Positions 28,469 to 40,849 of a stretch of DNA of 64,000 bases are shown one piece after another. Source of the DNA: Rhabdornis inornatus. Lineage: Eukaryota > Chordata > Aves > Passeriformes > Rhabdornithidae. Position numbers and translations under genes: made by a program. How positions within the stretch are numbered: position 1 is the first letter of the stretch; every line of letters begins with the position of its first letter. The DNA lies in contig VWZS01001918.1 of NCBI GenBank assembly GCA_013397075.1, positions 1,018,214 to 1,082,213 on the forward strand, read 5' to 3'. The notes under the pieces were generated by a model, which was given only the letters and a program-made list of their open reading frames with translations, did not search any database and was not told where the DNA came from.

Positions 28469-28843
28469 GGCCAGTAGAAAGGCATCTCAGGAGGGCTCTA
28501 GTCTCACCTCCTGCTCAAAGCAAGTTCAGCTGTGAGGTCAGGCTGGTTGGCTCAGTGCTTTAGCTGGTCTTACAAATCTTGAAATGGATTTGGCTTGCAC
28601 AATCTTTGCTTGGCTGAACCTCTCATGTTTCAACCATGCCTTTGACTCTCATCTGTCCACTGTGCATCACTGAGGAAAGTCTGGCTTGATCACCTCAAAA
28701 AGCTGCTCCTAAGTGGTGGGGCTAGAATTACTATTCAGTCCCCTTAGAGCTGTCTCCTCCCTGCCTGAACAAACTTTGTTGCCCCAGTCTGTCCTTAAAG
28801 GGCAAGTGCTCCAACTTCTGATCATCTCGGTGGTTCCCATGCT
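28469..28843 (-). mobile_element. CR1-type LINE, older 3' fragment
   Basis: Plus-strand landmarks match the reverse complement of CR1: CTCACCTCCTGCTCAAAGCA, GTTGGCTCAGTGCTTTAGC (from a diverged GTTGCTCAGGGCC-type segment), GTGCATCACTGAGGAAAGTC (from the GGGCACCACTGA(A)AAGAGTC segment) and GTCCTTAAAGGGCAAGTGCTCC. It is clearly more diverged than the copy at 63398. Open frames across it are remnants or chance and encode nothing intact. Confidence 0.75.
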
Positions 28844-28845
28844 GT

Positions 28846-28930
28846 ACCTGAAGAGAAAAGGGGGAGGGGANGAGAAGAGAAGAGAAGAGAAGAGAAGAGA
28901 AGAGAAGAGAAGAGAAGAGAAGAGAAGAGA
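28846..28930. repeat. (GAGAA)n microsatellite in a homopurine tract, with an N
   Basis: About 12 units of the pentamer GAGAA run from 28872 to 28930, preceded by GAGAAAAGGGGGAGGGGA and a single N at 28871. The plus strand is purine-only for about 85 bases. The N inside the repeat suggests the assembled unit count is not reliable. It abuts the 5' side of the minus-strand CR1 fragment. Confidence 0.95.
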
Positions 28931-31760
28931 ATAACTTCCTTAGGCCTACTGGCTGTAGTCCTGTTGCTGTAAGCCAGGATGCTGATGGGTAGATGTATAT
29001 ATAACAGCTCAGGATAGCTGGAAGTATTTGAGCTACAAATTCAAAGACTTGGTCCTTCATGGCATCAGCACTTTAGGGCAGGGCAAATACTGCTTAGCTG
29101 TTTCAGGAAAAACGGTATGACCAGTGATTGTGCCACTGGTAGTGGCTTTAAGTTCCAACCAGTAAAATCATTTCAGTCTGTAAAGATCTCCAAGTCATTA
29201 TCTTTGATGACTACCTTGTGCTAAAAGACATTCCCTGCTCAAATAGAAGTTAGAGGTCTTTTGTGACTAGCATCTAAAGGCTGAGGCAGTAAAACATAAC
29301 CTGACTTGAAAAGATGTGTTCCTAACTGACTAATGACAGCCTGGGTAATGTGGAATTCTCTTCAAAAAAAGTGAATCAGTTATAAAGTCTCTCTACACCC
29401 ATTCTGTCCTGGATCAGATTTTTCTCCTCATGGGATTTGTATTGAAAGAAAATAGGTAAAGACACTCTGCCAAATGTTATCTACAAGTTGATGTCCACCT
29501 TGTGAAATTGAAGTGACCTGACATACAGAAAAGGTTTTCTGTGGCTGTTTATAATATGATCATCCCTCAAAAGATGAGTGGACCATGCCAGTGGCGAATG
29601 CTTGATTTGCCTCATTCTTTATAGAAGCATTTGGTTTTACTCTGGAGTTTGGCTACGTTGGGGCAAAAACCTATATCAAGACACTATGAAGACTCTGGGA
29701 CCTTGGATTATGTTTAAGTTTTATTATTAAAAATTGCTTTTAGAACTCATACTTTGATGTTAAAGATGGAAATGCAAACATTTTCTTGACATTGTAAACA
29801 CATCAGCAAAGTTTCAGTCAGGAAGAAACCCTCAAACCTCATACTTGTGTTGGAGCAAATCAAGCTCAGTGACACTTAAGGAAGAGGCCTGCTTGCTTTA
29901 GGGAAAAGGATGGGTTGTCCTTATTGGTATGACATGGAAGCCCACAGGGCTCTGCTCTTCTGCTTTCTCATGACCTTGTGTAAATTGGCATTTTATGACT
30001 ATTCTAGGCAGAGGGCAGTTAACTGCTTCGTTAGGAGGATGACTTTCTCCTAGATTAAAAAAAAAATACTGTTGGCTTTGCATCAGAATAAACATGTTGC
30101 AGATTCCAGATGCCTGCAGCCAGTTAGTATTTAAGCAATAAAATCCTTATAGACTTTTGGCATCAAGCCTTATAGTTTTTGTGGGAAAGGAAGAAGTTGT
30201 ATTGCTTTCCTTCTTGCTATTTCATTTATATCACAGAAATGGAATGTCTTTCACAGTTGATTGTATGTACTCTCTGTAATTTTTAGATGTAAAGCCAAAA
30301 GGCCCCTGTGATTCCTAAATGTTCTGCAGCCAAGCTTCTCTAGACTCTTCCAAAACCTACTAGTACAGTGTTCAGGCCAGAAACAAATGGATAGCTCTGC
30401 TTAAATCCCTCTGCCCATTACGTTATAGAAAATATGACTGTACTGTTGAAGTAAGGAGGAGTTGCCTTTGTTGTCCTAACAGAAATGTATTTTGTAAATC
30501 TTTCTTCAAAGTCTTTGTAAAAAGACTTTTTTTTTAAATCTTATATCTTTTGGATGCTGAAACTAGCCACAGTTGAACTGACATGAAAACATGAACTGTT
30601 TACTTTTGACAAGAGAACAGAGAGAGGAATGTTAGAAAATATAGTTGGTTTGCAAGACACAGCCCCTATACCTGAAGGAAAATCGTTCAAGCACTGAGTA
30701 CAGTGCTTTAAATGGAGTAGTAAAATATCAACCTATTGTGTTCTTTCAAATATGTAGGTGAGTGTCAGAGTGTGCAGGGCTTTTGCACCACTAATTAGTG
30801 GTTTGTCATCAGTTTCATCTGTTTCTGTTCTGAGCCAGGATTATTAGAAAGGTGATCAAGATGGTTTCTTGTGTTCGGACTTGGATGTTTATTATATCTT
30901 ATCAAAATTTGCATAAAGTACAACAATACCTCTAGCTGCTTGCTAGAAGTAGGAAAAATGGCTCCAAGCTGAGTCTGTTTCAAGACCTTTTAAAGCTAAA
31001 CAGACCAATAAAAGTTTAACACCTATATTATTTATACTCCTGACCCAATAATAGATTCCCACGACCCTTAGAGTGACTTTAGACTGACCAATCCAAAGGT
31101 TACTACCTAAGTTCTGTGAAGAAGCAGGAAGAGAAGAAGATGAACAAGAAGAAAGACACCACCTAAAATTCCCCATCTTGTCCCCTAACTACCACTATAC
31201 TGTAAAAATTTCAAATTTAATGGTTTTCGGTTCTCTAACCTCTCTGAAAAATGTGTAACAAGTCACAGTCATTAGAAGTTGAACCTAAACAAATTGAAGT
31301 TTGTTTTTTTTTCAATAGGAGAGATAATTAATTCCTTGAGAACTGTTCCTCAACACATAGTAGCCCTCAGTTGCTCAGTTAAACAAAGTTTCTAAAGGAT
31401 GCTCCTGGAACCCTGGCCACAGACCAGAAATTACAGTGGTAGATCCAACTTCACAGAATCTCATAATCTAATAAAAGGTGGCAAAATTAAACGGGCTTCC
31501 CCCACCACCTTTCAGGTTAGAGACCAAACTCTAGCTTTTGGAAGCAAGAATGCAGTAGGAAGTGCAATATTAGGAATGATAGAGGGGGAGGTGAAGGACT
31601 AAGGTGCGATCAGTAAAACTGAAGGTGCTGCACAGACAGGCAAGAGCAGTCAGATCAACCCCTGCAGAGCACTGGAAGAGGTGGCATCACTCCACCCACA
31701 AAATGCTGTTGGGTTAGTGTGAAGGGGAGCCCAGAAACTGGGACAGGACATCCTGAGCAA
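28931..31760. other. Noncoding DNA, no gene seen
   Basis: Unique sequence. The part at 31400-31760 leads into the CR1 fragment below and might be older LINE sequence, but I cannot recognise it securely. No exon or RNA gene. Confidence 0.5.
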
Positions 31761-31925
31761 GTGTAGAGGCTCCTTCCCAAGAGATTTGCAAGACTTAGCT
31801 GTACAAAGCTATGGCTGATCTTCTCCACTGCTGGTTGTTAGCCATGTTTCGAGCAGGAAACAGTTTTGGGGACTCAGAGAGACCTCTCCCCACTGAAGTT
31901 TGTGTAGCTCTGCTATTCTGTGATC
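31761..31925 (+). mobile_element. CR1-type LINE, highly diverged 3' fragment
   Basis: Weak but ordered similarity to the CR1 3' region in the sense direction: GAGGCTCCTTCCCAAGAGAT, then AAGACTTAGCTGTACAAAGC, GAGCAGGAAACAGTTTTGGG, GACTCAGAGAGACCTCTCCC and finally TCTGCTATTCTGTGATCC. The order and the CTATTCTGTGATC ending support the call. Heavy divergence implies an old insertion. Confidence 0.6.
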
Positions 31926-34066
31926 CAGACTGAGAGATAATGCAGATTCTGAAAACATCGTAATATTTTAAAATCGTCTGAACTGTATTCATCGTGTGTG
32001 AGGTTGTTAGGTGCTTTTAGCAATGTTTTCCTTGTCACGCTGCTAACTGTTCCCTTGTTAGCACAGGGAGCAAGAATGCTTATGGAAGTCTAATTTGAGG
32101 CATTGTGCTCCTCACAGAGAGGAAACACACATACATACATATTAGCTTAGCCATGAGAATTTGTGACTTGTCATATATTAAGTCTTCAGCAGAGATCATA
32201 GATGAACTGTAAGATTTACTTTGTTTAACACATGTATTTTAAAGCTACAGCTTAACAAGTCATCTCTATCAGATTTAAATATTCAATAAACAACTCTTAA
32301 CAGTATATTTTTTCTTTAGTGTAGACTCTTACCAACACTGAGCAGGAAAAAAGTAAGGATTCATCTGGTTGAATCTTCCTAACATCTGGATATTTTTCAG
32401 AAGTAAATATGTATATATATTTAAGTTTAGCACACTTAATAAAATGCAATAAATAGATCAACTGATTATGACAAATATTTCAATACTTTTTCTTAATGTG
32501 TATCTGTTTTTAAGAACTTAGATGTTTTACTCTTTATTTTCTGAAAAAGTTCTTAGCTTATTTGTGATGCAATAAGAAAAGTACATGGATCTTTTAATGA
32601 ATATGTGTTTTACACTCATCTTTGGTTTTCCTTGAGGCTTTTTGTAACTTATGTCAAACCAAGGTTTTACTGCTGGTATGAAAAGAGTCTTCAACATCCT
32701 ATTCATTTTGACATATATGTCAGAATGTGCCAAACATGGGCTAGATATTGGATAAATCAGAAGGTCCACTCTAGGAGTGTAACTCACAAGCTTCAGTTAC
32801 AACTACTCAATAACCATAGATTTTAGCTAAAGAAACGATCCCAAAATATCTGTAAGATACAGCATATAGGTCATTCTTCAGCACAGATTATTTTGTTCAA
32901 TAGGTTTGTATCTACAGTGCTGGACTCTTTCCTAGTGTAGGTAAACCTTAGGTAATTAGGACATATGAGACTCTAACAGAGACAAAACTAGAGAATAGCT
33001 TTGTTCCCAAGCTGAGGTCCTTCCTTTGTATGCAGCTTGAATAACAATAGCACAGAGATGTAAAAAGTACACAGCATCCTGTCTTCCAACAGTATTTCTT
33101 ATGATTCATTAGACTGTACAAGGTTTTATGCATCATTGCTATCCATGTACAAAGTAGTTTCATAATATGCAATTAAGATACAATAAGTAAAAAAGGGAGT
33201 AGGTATTTTCTTTCTGTATTTCTGTGGAAACCACACTTGAAGAGACAGAGGAATTATTCCAGTTCAGATGTTTCACTGACTTGGTTTAAAACAATGTAAC
33301 AAAGGCTCTAGCAGGAGTATAGAGAAATGTCTAGCCAGATATTGGCAAGAAAAAAAGTTGTAGTCACTCTTCTCTCTCACCCTGGAGAAACAACAGGTAA
33401 CAGCTATGATATATTGTAAATATAAATTTGTAAATTTGATATAATTTCCTTAATGTCTATACAGTAATGTGATAGTTCATGATAGAGTGGAGGTGTTTAT
33501 ATATGTTTCTAAATTAACCACTTTCAGATTTTTTAGATTTGTTATCCTAACAACTTTCTTGCAAAATATTCCTGGTATTAGTCTTTTGACAAGCTAGGCA
33601 ATATTATTTAATTAAGTGTAAGTTAGTTTAAAAAAGGCATATTTAGAGAGAAAGGAATTATTGGTTTGGAAGTGGCTTACAACAAAATTTTGCATCATGA
33701 TGGAATAATTTCATTATATATAAGACAGTTTCTTTCTAAAGAAAATGGTATGCTTCAAAGTTCAGTTGCTATAAAATACACTCTGCCTAATTGAAGTTAT
33801 ATGTGATACAGAAATTAGCAATTCTATGTTTTTCACCCATGTTGTCATAATCTCAGTTTAGTGCACTGTGCTCTATACAGCTGGCATTCATTGACAAAAT
33901 AGAATGGAAAAAGCATATGTTCACAACTAAGTGGAATTTGATCAGCTGGTGCCAAATTTAGCTACATGCACAATTTTTTAATCTTGATTTTTCACTCACA
34001 GTGAAATGCTGATGCTAAGCACAACTCAGCGAGTTAGGTAAGCCTCACTTCTTTTTCTTCTATTTA
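31926..34066. other. Noncoding DNA, no gene seen
   Basis: Very AT-rich, with TA-rich runs around 32410 and 33410-33500. No recognised feature. Confidence 0.55.
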
Positions 34067-34150
34067 AAAAAACAAAACATCAACCACAAAAGCCACAAAC
34101 AAACAGAAACAAACAAAACCAACCAACCAAACAAAAAACCCCCAACAAAA
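34067..34150. repeat. A/C-rich low-complexity tract
   Basis: Imperfect AACA/AACC units (ACAAACAAACAGAAACAAAC, then ACCAACCAACC) run for about 85 bases with almost no G or T on the plus strand. The tract directly abuts the perfect hairpin at 34152. Confidence 0.85.
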
Positions 34151-34151
34151 T

Positions 34152-34198
34152 AAAGAAGCGGAAAAAATAATAGTTTTTATTATTTTTTCCGCTTCTTT
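34152..34198. repeat. 47-bp perfect hairpin (21-bp arms, 5-nt loop)
   Basis: Left arm 34152-34172 (begins AAAGAAGCGG, ends AATAATA) and right arm 34178-34198 (begins TATTATT, ends CCGCTTCTTT) are exact reverse complements around the loop GTTTT. The arms include a CCGC/GCGG core, so this is not just an AT palindrome. Possibilities are a tiny inverted-repeat transposon relic, a template-switch event during replication, or a fold-back artefact of sequencing. Confidence 0.95.
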
Positions 34199-35042
34199 TA
34201 ATAATAGTTAATAGTATTTTAACAAGATACTTGTTTAGTATCTACTAAACATAAAGGAGATAGCAACTCAAGGTGTTAAAAGTTTTCTTTCAGGATTTCA
34301 GGCTCAGATGCCTCTGCATTCAGTTAATTTCTTTTCTTCACAACCATCACGGCCAGAGACAGACTATTTTACCCGATGTAAATAGAAAATTTGGAGAGAA
34401 ACATGGCACCCTTAAATATATTATTAAGTCACAGGCCTAATATAGGTGGGATAATTTTGAGCTCTGAAGTTAAAGAAGTATTCCTAAAGGACTGTTAAGA
34501 CAAAATCATCTATTTAAAGGAAAAAAAAAACATGGCAAAATGAAAGGAAAGGCATCAGAGCTTTATAATGACACCGAGAAGAAGTCTTTGAGAAGACTTG
34601 AGATTTATTGATTCACCACAGTAGATACAGAGAATAAAAAAGAAGAACCTTTGAAGCTGAAGGGAGTTTTTCTAACCACAGATCTTGTTGAATGTTTTTA
34701 TTATGAAGCAAAATATGTTAAAAGGAGAAAATATGCTGATGGCATATTGTGCTGTCAACATGATGAAGGATTAAACTGGCATACAGGGAGAACTCAAATA
34801 CCTTGAGACTAGAAGCAATGGAAATAGAAGAAAATAATATTACAGAAAGTGACCTAATGCTTTAAGAGTAATAATATGAAGAATTTCTACAACCTTTTAA
34901 TTCTCCAACAGGAAATAACATAGGAAAAGAAAAATACGAGTGCAATAGTAGTTCACATTAATAACTTGCAAGCATGAGGTACGTTTGGAAAAGGTTCCCT
35001 GCAGTGTATTTTGAGAGGTTTCCTTCAGCTCATTTCTTCACT
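34199..35042. other. Noncoding DNA, no gene seen
   Basis: Unique AT-rich DNA leading up to a 17-A run (35043-35059) that ends at an N. Confidence 0.55.
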
Positions 35043-35059
35043 AAAAAAAAAAAAAAAAA

Positions 35060-35060
35060 N
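35060..35060. other. Single N at left edge of duplicated segment
   Basis: The N follows a 17-base A run and immediately precedes duplication copy 1, as expected of a closed or collapsed scaffold gap. Confidence 0.95.
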
Positions 35061-36117
35061 TAAGACAAATCTTAGTCTACCCAAAATATTTTTATGTCAG
35101 GAGAGAGAACTTGATATGTGATAATGCTTAGTTGTTTCAGTTTTGGAGTATGTATTAATACACTATCTTGGCCAGGTGATAATATCACACTTTTAATTTT
35201 CATGTTTTCTAAAGTATATTAAAATTAAAATAATTAAGGAAACCTACTAAAACCTTCCTCACAGGATATCTTCTATATGCCATGGTCTTATTTAGTGGAA
35301 ATACAATTTTATGTGTTATTACTTATATGGAGTAATGATTCCTAATACTGGAAGCTAATAAGTCAAATTAATTGATAGCATATTTTTAAGAAGAATTTGT
35401 GCAAGACATCATTTAATCTTTTACTAAGTTTGTGAGGGATTTCGGCTCGGAAGCAGAAATAAATGTCTTGGATGATCTTAAATTGATCTTAAATAGTGAA
35501 TAAAGAATAGTACACTTCAGAAACAAGGTCCACCCGCACCATTATCACACAGTTATAGCAGATTTTTGCTTAAATTAAAAGTATGTGCTAGTGCTAATGA
35601 TATTGATACATTGTAGAGGAGATTTAGGCTTTTAAAGAAAACACAGTCAGAATCAGCATATCAACATCAAGAGCCCCTTAGGTTTAACAGGTAGTCCTAT
35701 GGTTCATGCCATGTCTCTTACACTCTGCTGTCTGTGGCTCAGGAAGGTCATTGATTTTTTCTGAAATTGGCTGTTGTAGGAGAAGTTACCAAATATAGCA
35801 TTTGAACATCAGCATCAGTGACTAAACTGAAGAACAAGAAAGCAAGAAAATGAGAGGAGAAAATCTTCTTTCCCTCCAAGAGTAATTTTATTCCAACCAG
35901 TATCAACAAGAATAACAGTAACTACAAACTAAAAGGAATTGGCAAGAGCAATTTAAAGTATGAGCTAGAAAATGTAATTGCTACTGTTGACTTTGGACAT
36001 TGCTGTGGTGCCAAGCAGTCCCTTTCAAGTACAGGACGCCTTCTAATTGATCAAGTAAAAGCTCTCAGGATTCCAGGAGATTTAAATTTAAATATGCAGG
36101 ACAAATAGTTCCCTGAA
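35061..36117 (+). repeat. 1057-bp direct duplication, copy 1 (N-bracketed)
   Basis: Every base I compared matches copy 2 (36530-37586) at a constant offset of 1469, so there is no indel and no visible substitution. Single Ns sit immediately outside both ends (35060 and 36118), so this copy fills the interval between two assembly joins exactly. The segment has no recognised gene or transposon. Most likely it is a separately assembled copy of the downstream locus (second haplotype or duplicate contig) placed in a gap. A genuine recent duplication cannot be excluded. Confidence 0.95.
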
Positions 36118-36118
36118 N
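36118..36118. other. Single N at right edge of duplicated segment
   Basis: Falls directly after CCCTGAA, the last bases shared with copy 2. Beyond it the two copies have unrelated flanks. Confidence 0.95.
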
Positions 36119-36480
36119 ACTTCTTAAACTCTGTGCCTTCTTCTGGATGGCCATGTTCAACACAACAAAAAAATATTGACATTAAAACATACAGAGTGAC
36201 AATCAGGGAAATGTTGGACCTATAGCATAACAGAAGCCAAGATAAGCAAGATATGTGTAGTGTAGCAAAAGGAAGAGTTATAACTGTTGTGCATAAACAC
36301 GTCAAGGAGGGGAGATAAACACTGGGAAAAGACAAGAGCCAGTCCACAAAGCAGCAATGAGCACATACACTGTCAATGAACTAATATGTCTACAAACCAG
36401 AGAGACATTTTGTGCCAATGAGGCTGGAAAGAGTCCCTATCGAGCAGAATTAGGTAGCTAAACTTACATTTAAATATAAG
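36119..36480. other. Noncoding spacer between the two copies
   Basis: Unique sequence without recognisable features. Its own left neighbour in the real genome may be the sequence before 35060 if copy 1 is an artefact. Confidence 0.5.
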
Positions 36481-36529
36481 TTCATATATCTTTATATTTA
36501 TATATATATTTATATATATTTATATATTT
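36481..36529. repeat. (TATATTTA)n AT-only tract
   Basis: About 50 bases, nearly all A/T, with TATATTTATA-like units, ending exactly where duplication copy 2 begins. Such tracts are hard to sequence and assemble and can provoke contig breaks. Confidence 0.85.
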
Positions 36530-37586
36530 TAAGACAAATCTTAGTCTACCCAAAATATTTTTATGTCAGGAGAGAGAACTTGATATGTGATAATGCTTAG
36601 TTGTTTCAGTTTTGGAGTATGTATTAATACACTATCTTGGCCAGGTGATAATATCACACTTTTAATTTTCATGTTTTCTAAAGTATATTAAAATTAAAAT
36701 AATTAAGGAAACCTACTAAAACCTTCCTCACAGGATATCTTCTATATGCCATGGTCTTATTTAGTGGAAATACAATTTTATGTGTTATTACTTATATGGA
36801 GTAATGATTCCTAATACTGGAAGCTAATAAGTCAAATTAATTGATAGCATATTTTTAAGAAGAATTTGTGCAAGACATCATTTAATCTTTTACTAAGTTT
36901 GTGAGGGATTTCGGCTCGGAAGCAGAAATAAATGTCTTGGATGATCTTAAATTGATCTTAAATAGTGAATAAAGAATAGTACACTTCAGAAACAAGGTCC
37001 ACCCGCACCATTATCACACAGTTATAGCAGATTTTTGCTTAAATTAAAAGTATGTGCTAGTGCTAATGATATTGATACATTGTAGAGGAGATTTAGGCTT
37101 TTAAAGAAAACACAGTCAGAATCAGCATATCAACATCAAGAGCCCCTTAGGTTTAACAGGTAGTCCTATGGTTCATGCCATGTCTCTTACACTCTGCTGT
37201 CTGTGGCTCAGGAAGGTCATTGATTTTTTCTGAAATTGGCTGTTGTAGGAGAAGTTACCAAATATAGCATTTGAACATCAGCATCAGTGACTAAACTGAA
37301 GAACAAGAAAGCAAGAAAATGAGAGGAGAAAATCTTCTTTCCCTCCAAGAGTAATTTTATTCCAACCAGTATCAACAAGAATAACAGTAACTACAAACTA
37401 AAAGGAATTGGCAAGAGCAATTTAAAGTATGAGCTAGAAAATGTAATTGCTACTGTTGACTTTGGACATTGCTGTGGTGCCAAGCAGTCCCTTTCAAGTA
37501 CAGGACGCCTTCTAATTGATCAAGTAAAAGCTCTCAGGATTCCAGGAGATTTAAATTTAAATATGCAGGACAAATAGTTCCCTGAA
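36530..37586 (+). repeat. 1057-bp direct duplication, copy 2 (native-looking)
   Basis: Identical to 35061-36117 as far as I can read. This copy is embedded in continuous sequence on both sides (an AT tract on the left, GTCATTCATC on the right) with no Ns, so it is the better candidate for the true locus. No coding content is evident. Confidence 0.95.
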
Positions 37587-40249
37587 GTCATTCATCATCA
37601 ATTTTCCCCACCTTTATTTGAAAGCAATGCCTGGTATGCCAGCACATTTTGTGTCTTGCCATTTTTTCCTTGAATTCATATAACTTTTGCATTTTTTTTC
37701 TTTTCTGATTTCTCCTGTGCCTCTAAATTTTTTAAGATGTGACAGAAAAGCCCAGATGACCTTTGCAATGATTTGTTGCTGGTGTATAATACCTATATTT
37801 TTTGTGAAAATACGTTTAAAAATTGAAGAACCGTACTGTCTGAAGTGACTAAAATCACTCCAATTTTACTCTGAATTCCATTGTTTTGGTGTCTTTTTCT
37901 GATGTTTGTGATATTGATTTCTGAATTACTTCAGTGGCCAGCCCAAATTTTAGAAAGCAGTATGATGAATTTTTGAAGCAGAACATCTGATGATAAAAAC
38001 ACCCTTACCCTCCAGTGTGAGCTCTCTGGTTTATATAACTTTTTTTGCACTGATTGGTAAAGTTTCATTTATATCTTGCAGTTCCTCTCACCCACACTGC
38101 ACTTGGCTGCTGCCCACCAGTGGTTCATTCTAGGGAATACATGAAAAAGAGAGCAAAACATTATAGCCATTTTTATTACATTAATAGAAATAATATATGC
38201 CAAGGCTAAGATATGGTTAGCTACTTCTCTGTGTCAGAGAAAAAGAAGAAGGTGAATATTACACAATTATATACATCAGAGAATTCTGAACATAATTTTC
38301 TATGCTGGTTGTTAATTTTCTTCCAGTAGAGATAACTTAATTTACCACTATTAAGTATTTGCTCCTGAATGCAAAACACTTACTTGCTACTTTTTCTTTT
38401 CCATACTTTTTTCCATACTTTTCACCTAACAATGATGTTGCATTTCAGTGGATTCGTGAGCTACTAACTTCCTTGTCTACCCTACTTGTTGTTTAAATGT
38501 TGGAAGTCATTGTACCTTTATATATAGGCAAGTGTTTTAATACTGAGTAGACTAATAAACTTCCTAAACCTTACTAAACAGCTGATTTAGTAGCTTTGTA
38601 TAGAATTGTGCCACCAACCAAATAATGTGGAAATTAAAACATTAAGTAATAAAAAGGCACATAAACTTCTTACTATACAAATGTATTAAGTCATATAGAA
38701 ATAAAATCAATTTTTATGTACAAAGAGAAAGAAATAAAATCTTCTAGTGTTATATCTTTTTGTTGGCTTGAGAGAAGTACAGAAAAAACAAACACCTACT
38801 GCTTTAGGATGGCCTGGCTCTTTACTGTACTGAAATAGAATTAATGATTTACATCATTTCTTCTATAGAAGAAGTAGATTGGAGGCAGGCAGAATGTATT
38901 TTATTTACATGAAATCAGAAGTATTTTGCAGTTTGCTGCGTCTTTCAACTGTGTGATTCTTTTCAACTGCGGTTTTCATACTGGGAACTTTCTAGCATAT
39001 GATGAACATATATTATGTCTGGTTTGTTCCTTCTGTGACACATGGCGTGTAACATTTTCTTTTGGCTGGATTTTTATTTGTTTCAATTTGCTTTGGAAAG
39101 ATGTCTGTGCCTTGGTACTTGTCATTTCCAATATAATTTAAAGGAAATACATCAGAGATGAAGGATGGTGGCCCTTATGGTGGTCTCTACTTCTTATGGA
39201 TGTAATTTGATTGACTAAAAAAAGTGTTATGTACTGGTACATAATTTATTTTAAAAACTACCGGTAGAGCTATGATGAAACTCTGCATGGAAGAAGTTAC
39301 ATTCTGAATTGAGGAAAAATAAATTACGTATATTCAGCCAAAGGAAACTGCATGAGATGACCTTTAAATGTACCTTACAACCCAAACCGTTCAATGGTTT
39401 CCATGATTCTCAGTGATTTTTCTCTTACTGACAACATTATCTGTATGTCATTTATTTCATTCATGAACTGACTTTTTTCAAACACTAGGCCATCTTAGGC
39501 ATTGAAGGGGAAGGCAGAATTTGCATCATGAAAATACTATTTCCTCTGGGACCCGTGTTTTCTGAACATTTCATGCTGCTGCAAGCAGATACCAAAAAGA
39601 TATGGAGAAAAAAGTATGAGATTGATAAATGAGGGACTGAGACATGGAAGCGGGTTTACCCATAATTATTTTGGGTATGCCTTGCCAGAAGGGATGTAAA
39701 TTCTTTTAATTCACCCAGGTTTCCTCCAGCACCTCTGTGAGGAAAGCCCCCACTCTCTCCTGCTGGTGAAGCTGACCACTCCAGATGATGAGAGTGGATG
39801 TTTTGCTTTTATGCACTGACAAGCAGCAATCCTGTAGCAAAACATTAAAGCTACTTCTGCTCAGCAAGATGACCTAAGTCTGGATAGTCTCGAATACAGG
39901 GTCTCTGTGTCACACGAGGGACCTTGAAGATATTCATTCCTAAACCCTCTATAAATGTAGTCAGGAATGGGAGGGTGGATGATAAACAGTGGGTACATCT
40001 CCCATGTATTTTTTGCAACATGTGTGAAGGAGAAACCTTTTGTTTTCTGTATTAAGTGCTGGCTGTTATGGACACAAATGTCTATGCTTGTCCAGGACTA
40101 TATTTCATGAACCAGAGATGGCAAAAGTTGGATTAACAGTCTAAATTCATTTACAGATGTCACTGGAGGTGAACATTGGAAATATCAGTACATTATTACT
40201 TGGCTGGCACAGGTGAAAGAGATCTGTATTATCTGAGAGGACACCTTGA
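37587..40249. other. Noncoding DNA, no gene seen
   Basis: AT-rich unique sequence. The interval 39480-39980 is more balanced and may hold conserved pieces. No transposon recognised. Confidence 0.5.
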
Positions 40250-40480
40250 ATGTGTGCAATTTCTGTGAAGAATGTTGACTTGGGATAGCTTCACAGAATC
40301 TGGCGTTGGGTTCTCCAGGAGCTGGTTAGCTCCCAGCAATGAGTGTGAATTAGCATAGCTCTGGCAGAGTAATGGGAGGCTTTTGGGGTTTTATAAAGCT
40401 TTACATTAGGGTTGAATGATTCCTGAAATATTCACTGCATCAGAATTAATATTTTATTACTCATGTGGGTGTTTTCTCTT
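40250..40480. promoter_or_regulatory. Possible conserved noncoding block
   Basis: A non-repetitive, GC-balanced stretch between AT-rich neighbours, with TAATATTTTATTAC- and AATTAG-type words and no open frame of note. It resembles conserved noncoding DNA in texture only; similarity to other species is not shown. Confidence 0.2.
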
Positions 40481-40849
40481 AATTTGGTTGATGACTTTTC
40501 TCCCCACAGTTGTAGTACTGTTTTCCATAAAAACATTTTTAACTTGAGGTAATTAAATTGTGGTTCACTGTCTGCTCCTGACATGGCACAGTGTCTAGTA
40601 AATGTTAGTTTTGTTCATTTGATTTACGGAGTTTGCAGACATAACTTCTAATAGTGCCCTTTCCTGCATAATTTCAACATATAGTATATGCATTTCCCTG
40701 CCTGAGAAAAGAGTATATACATATTTATATGGATGTCACCAGATGACTTTTTCATTTCATGTGTCATAACATATTTATCTCTTTATTCTATTTAATTTAA
40801 AATGCCCACGTTATTAGCAGTATCTGTATTATTTAACTTATAATTTTCT

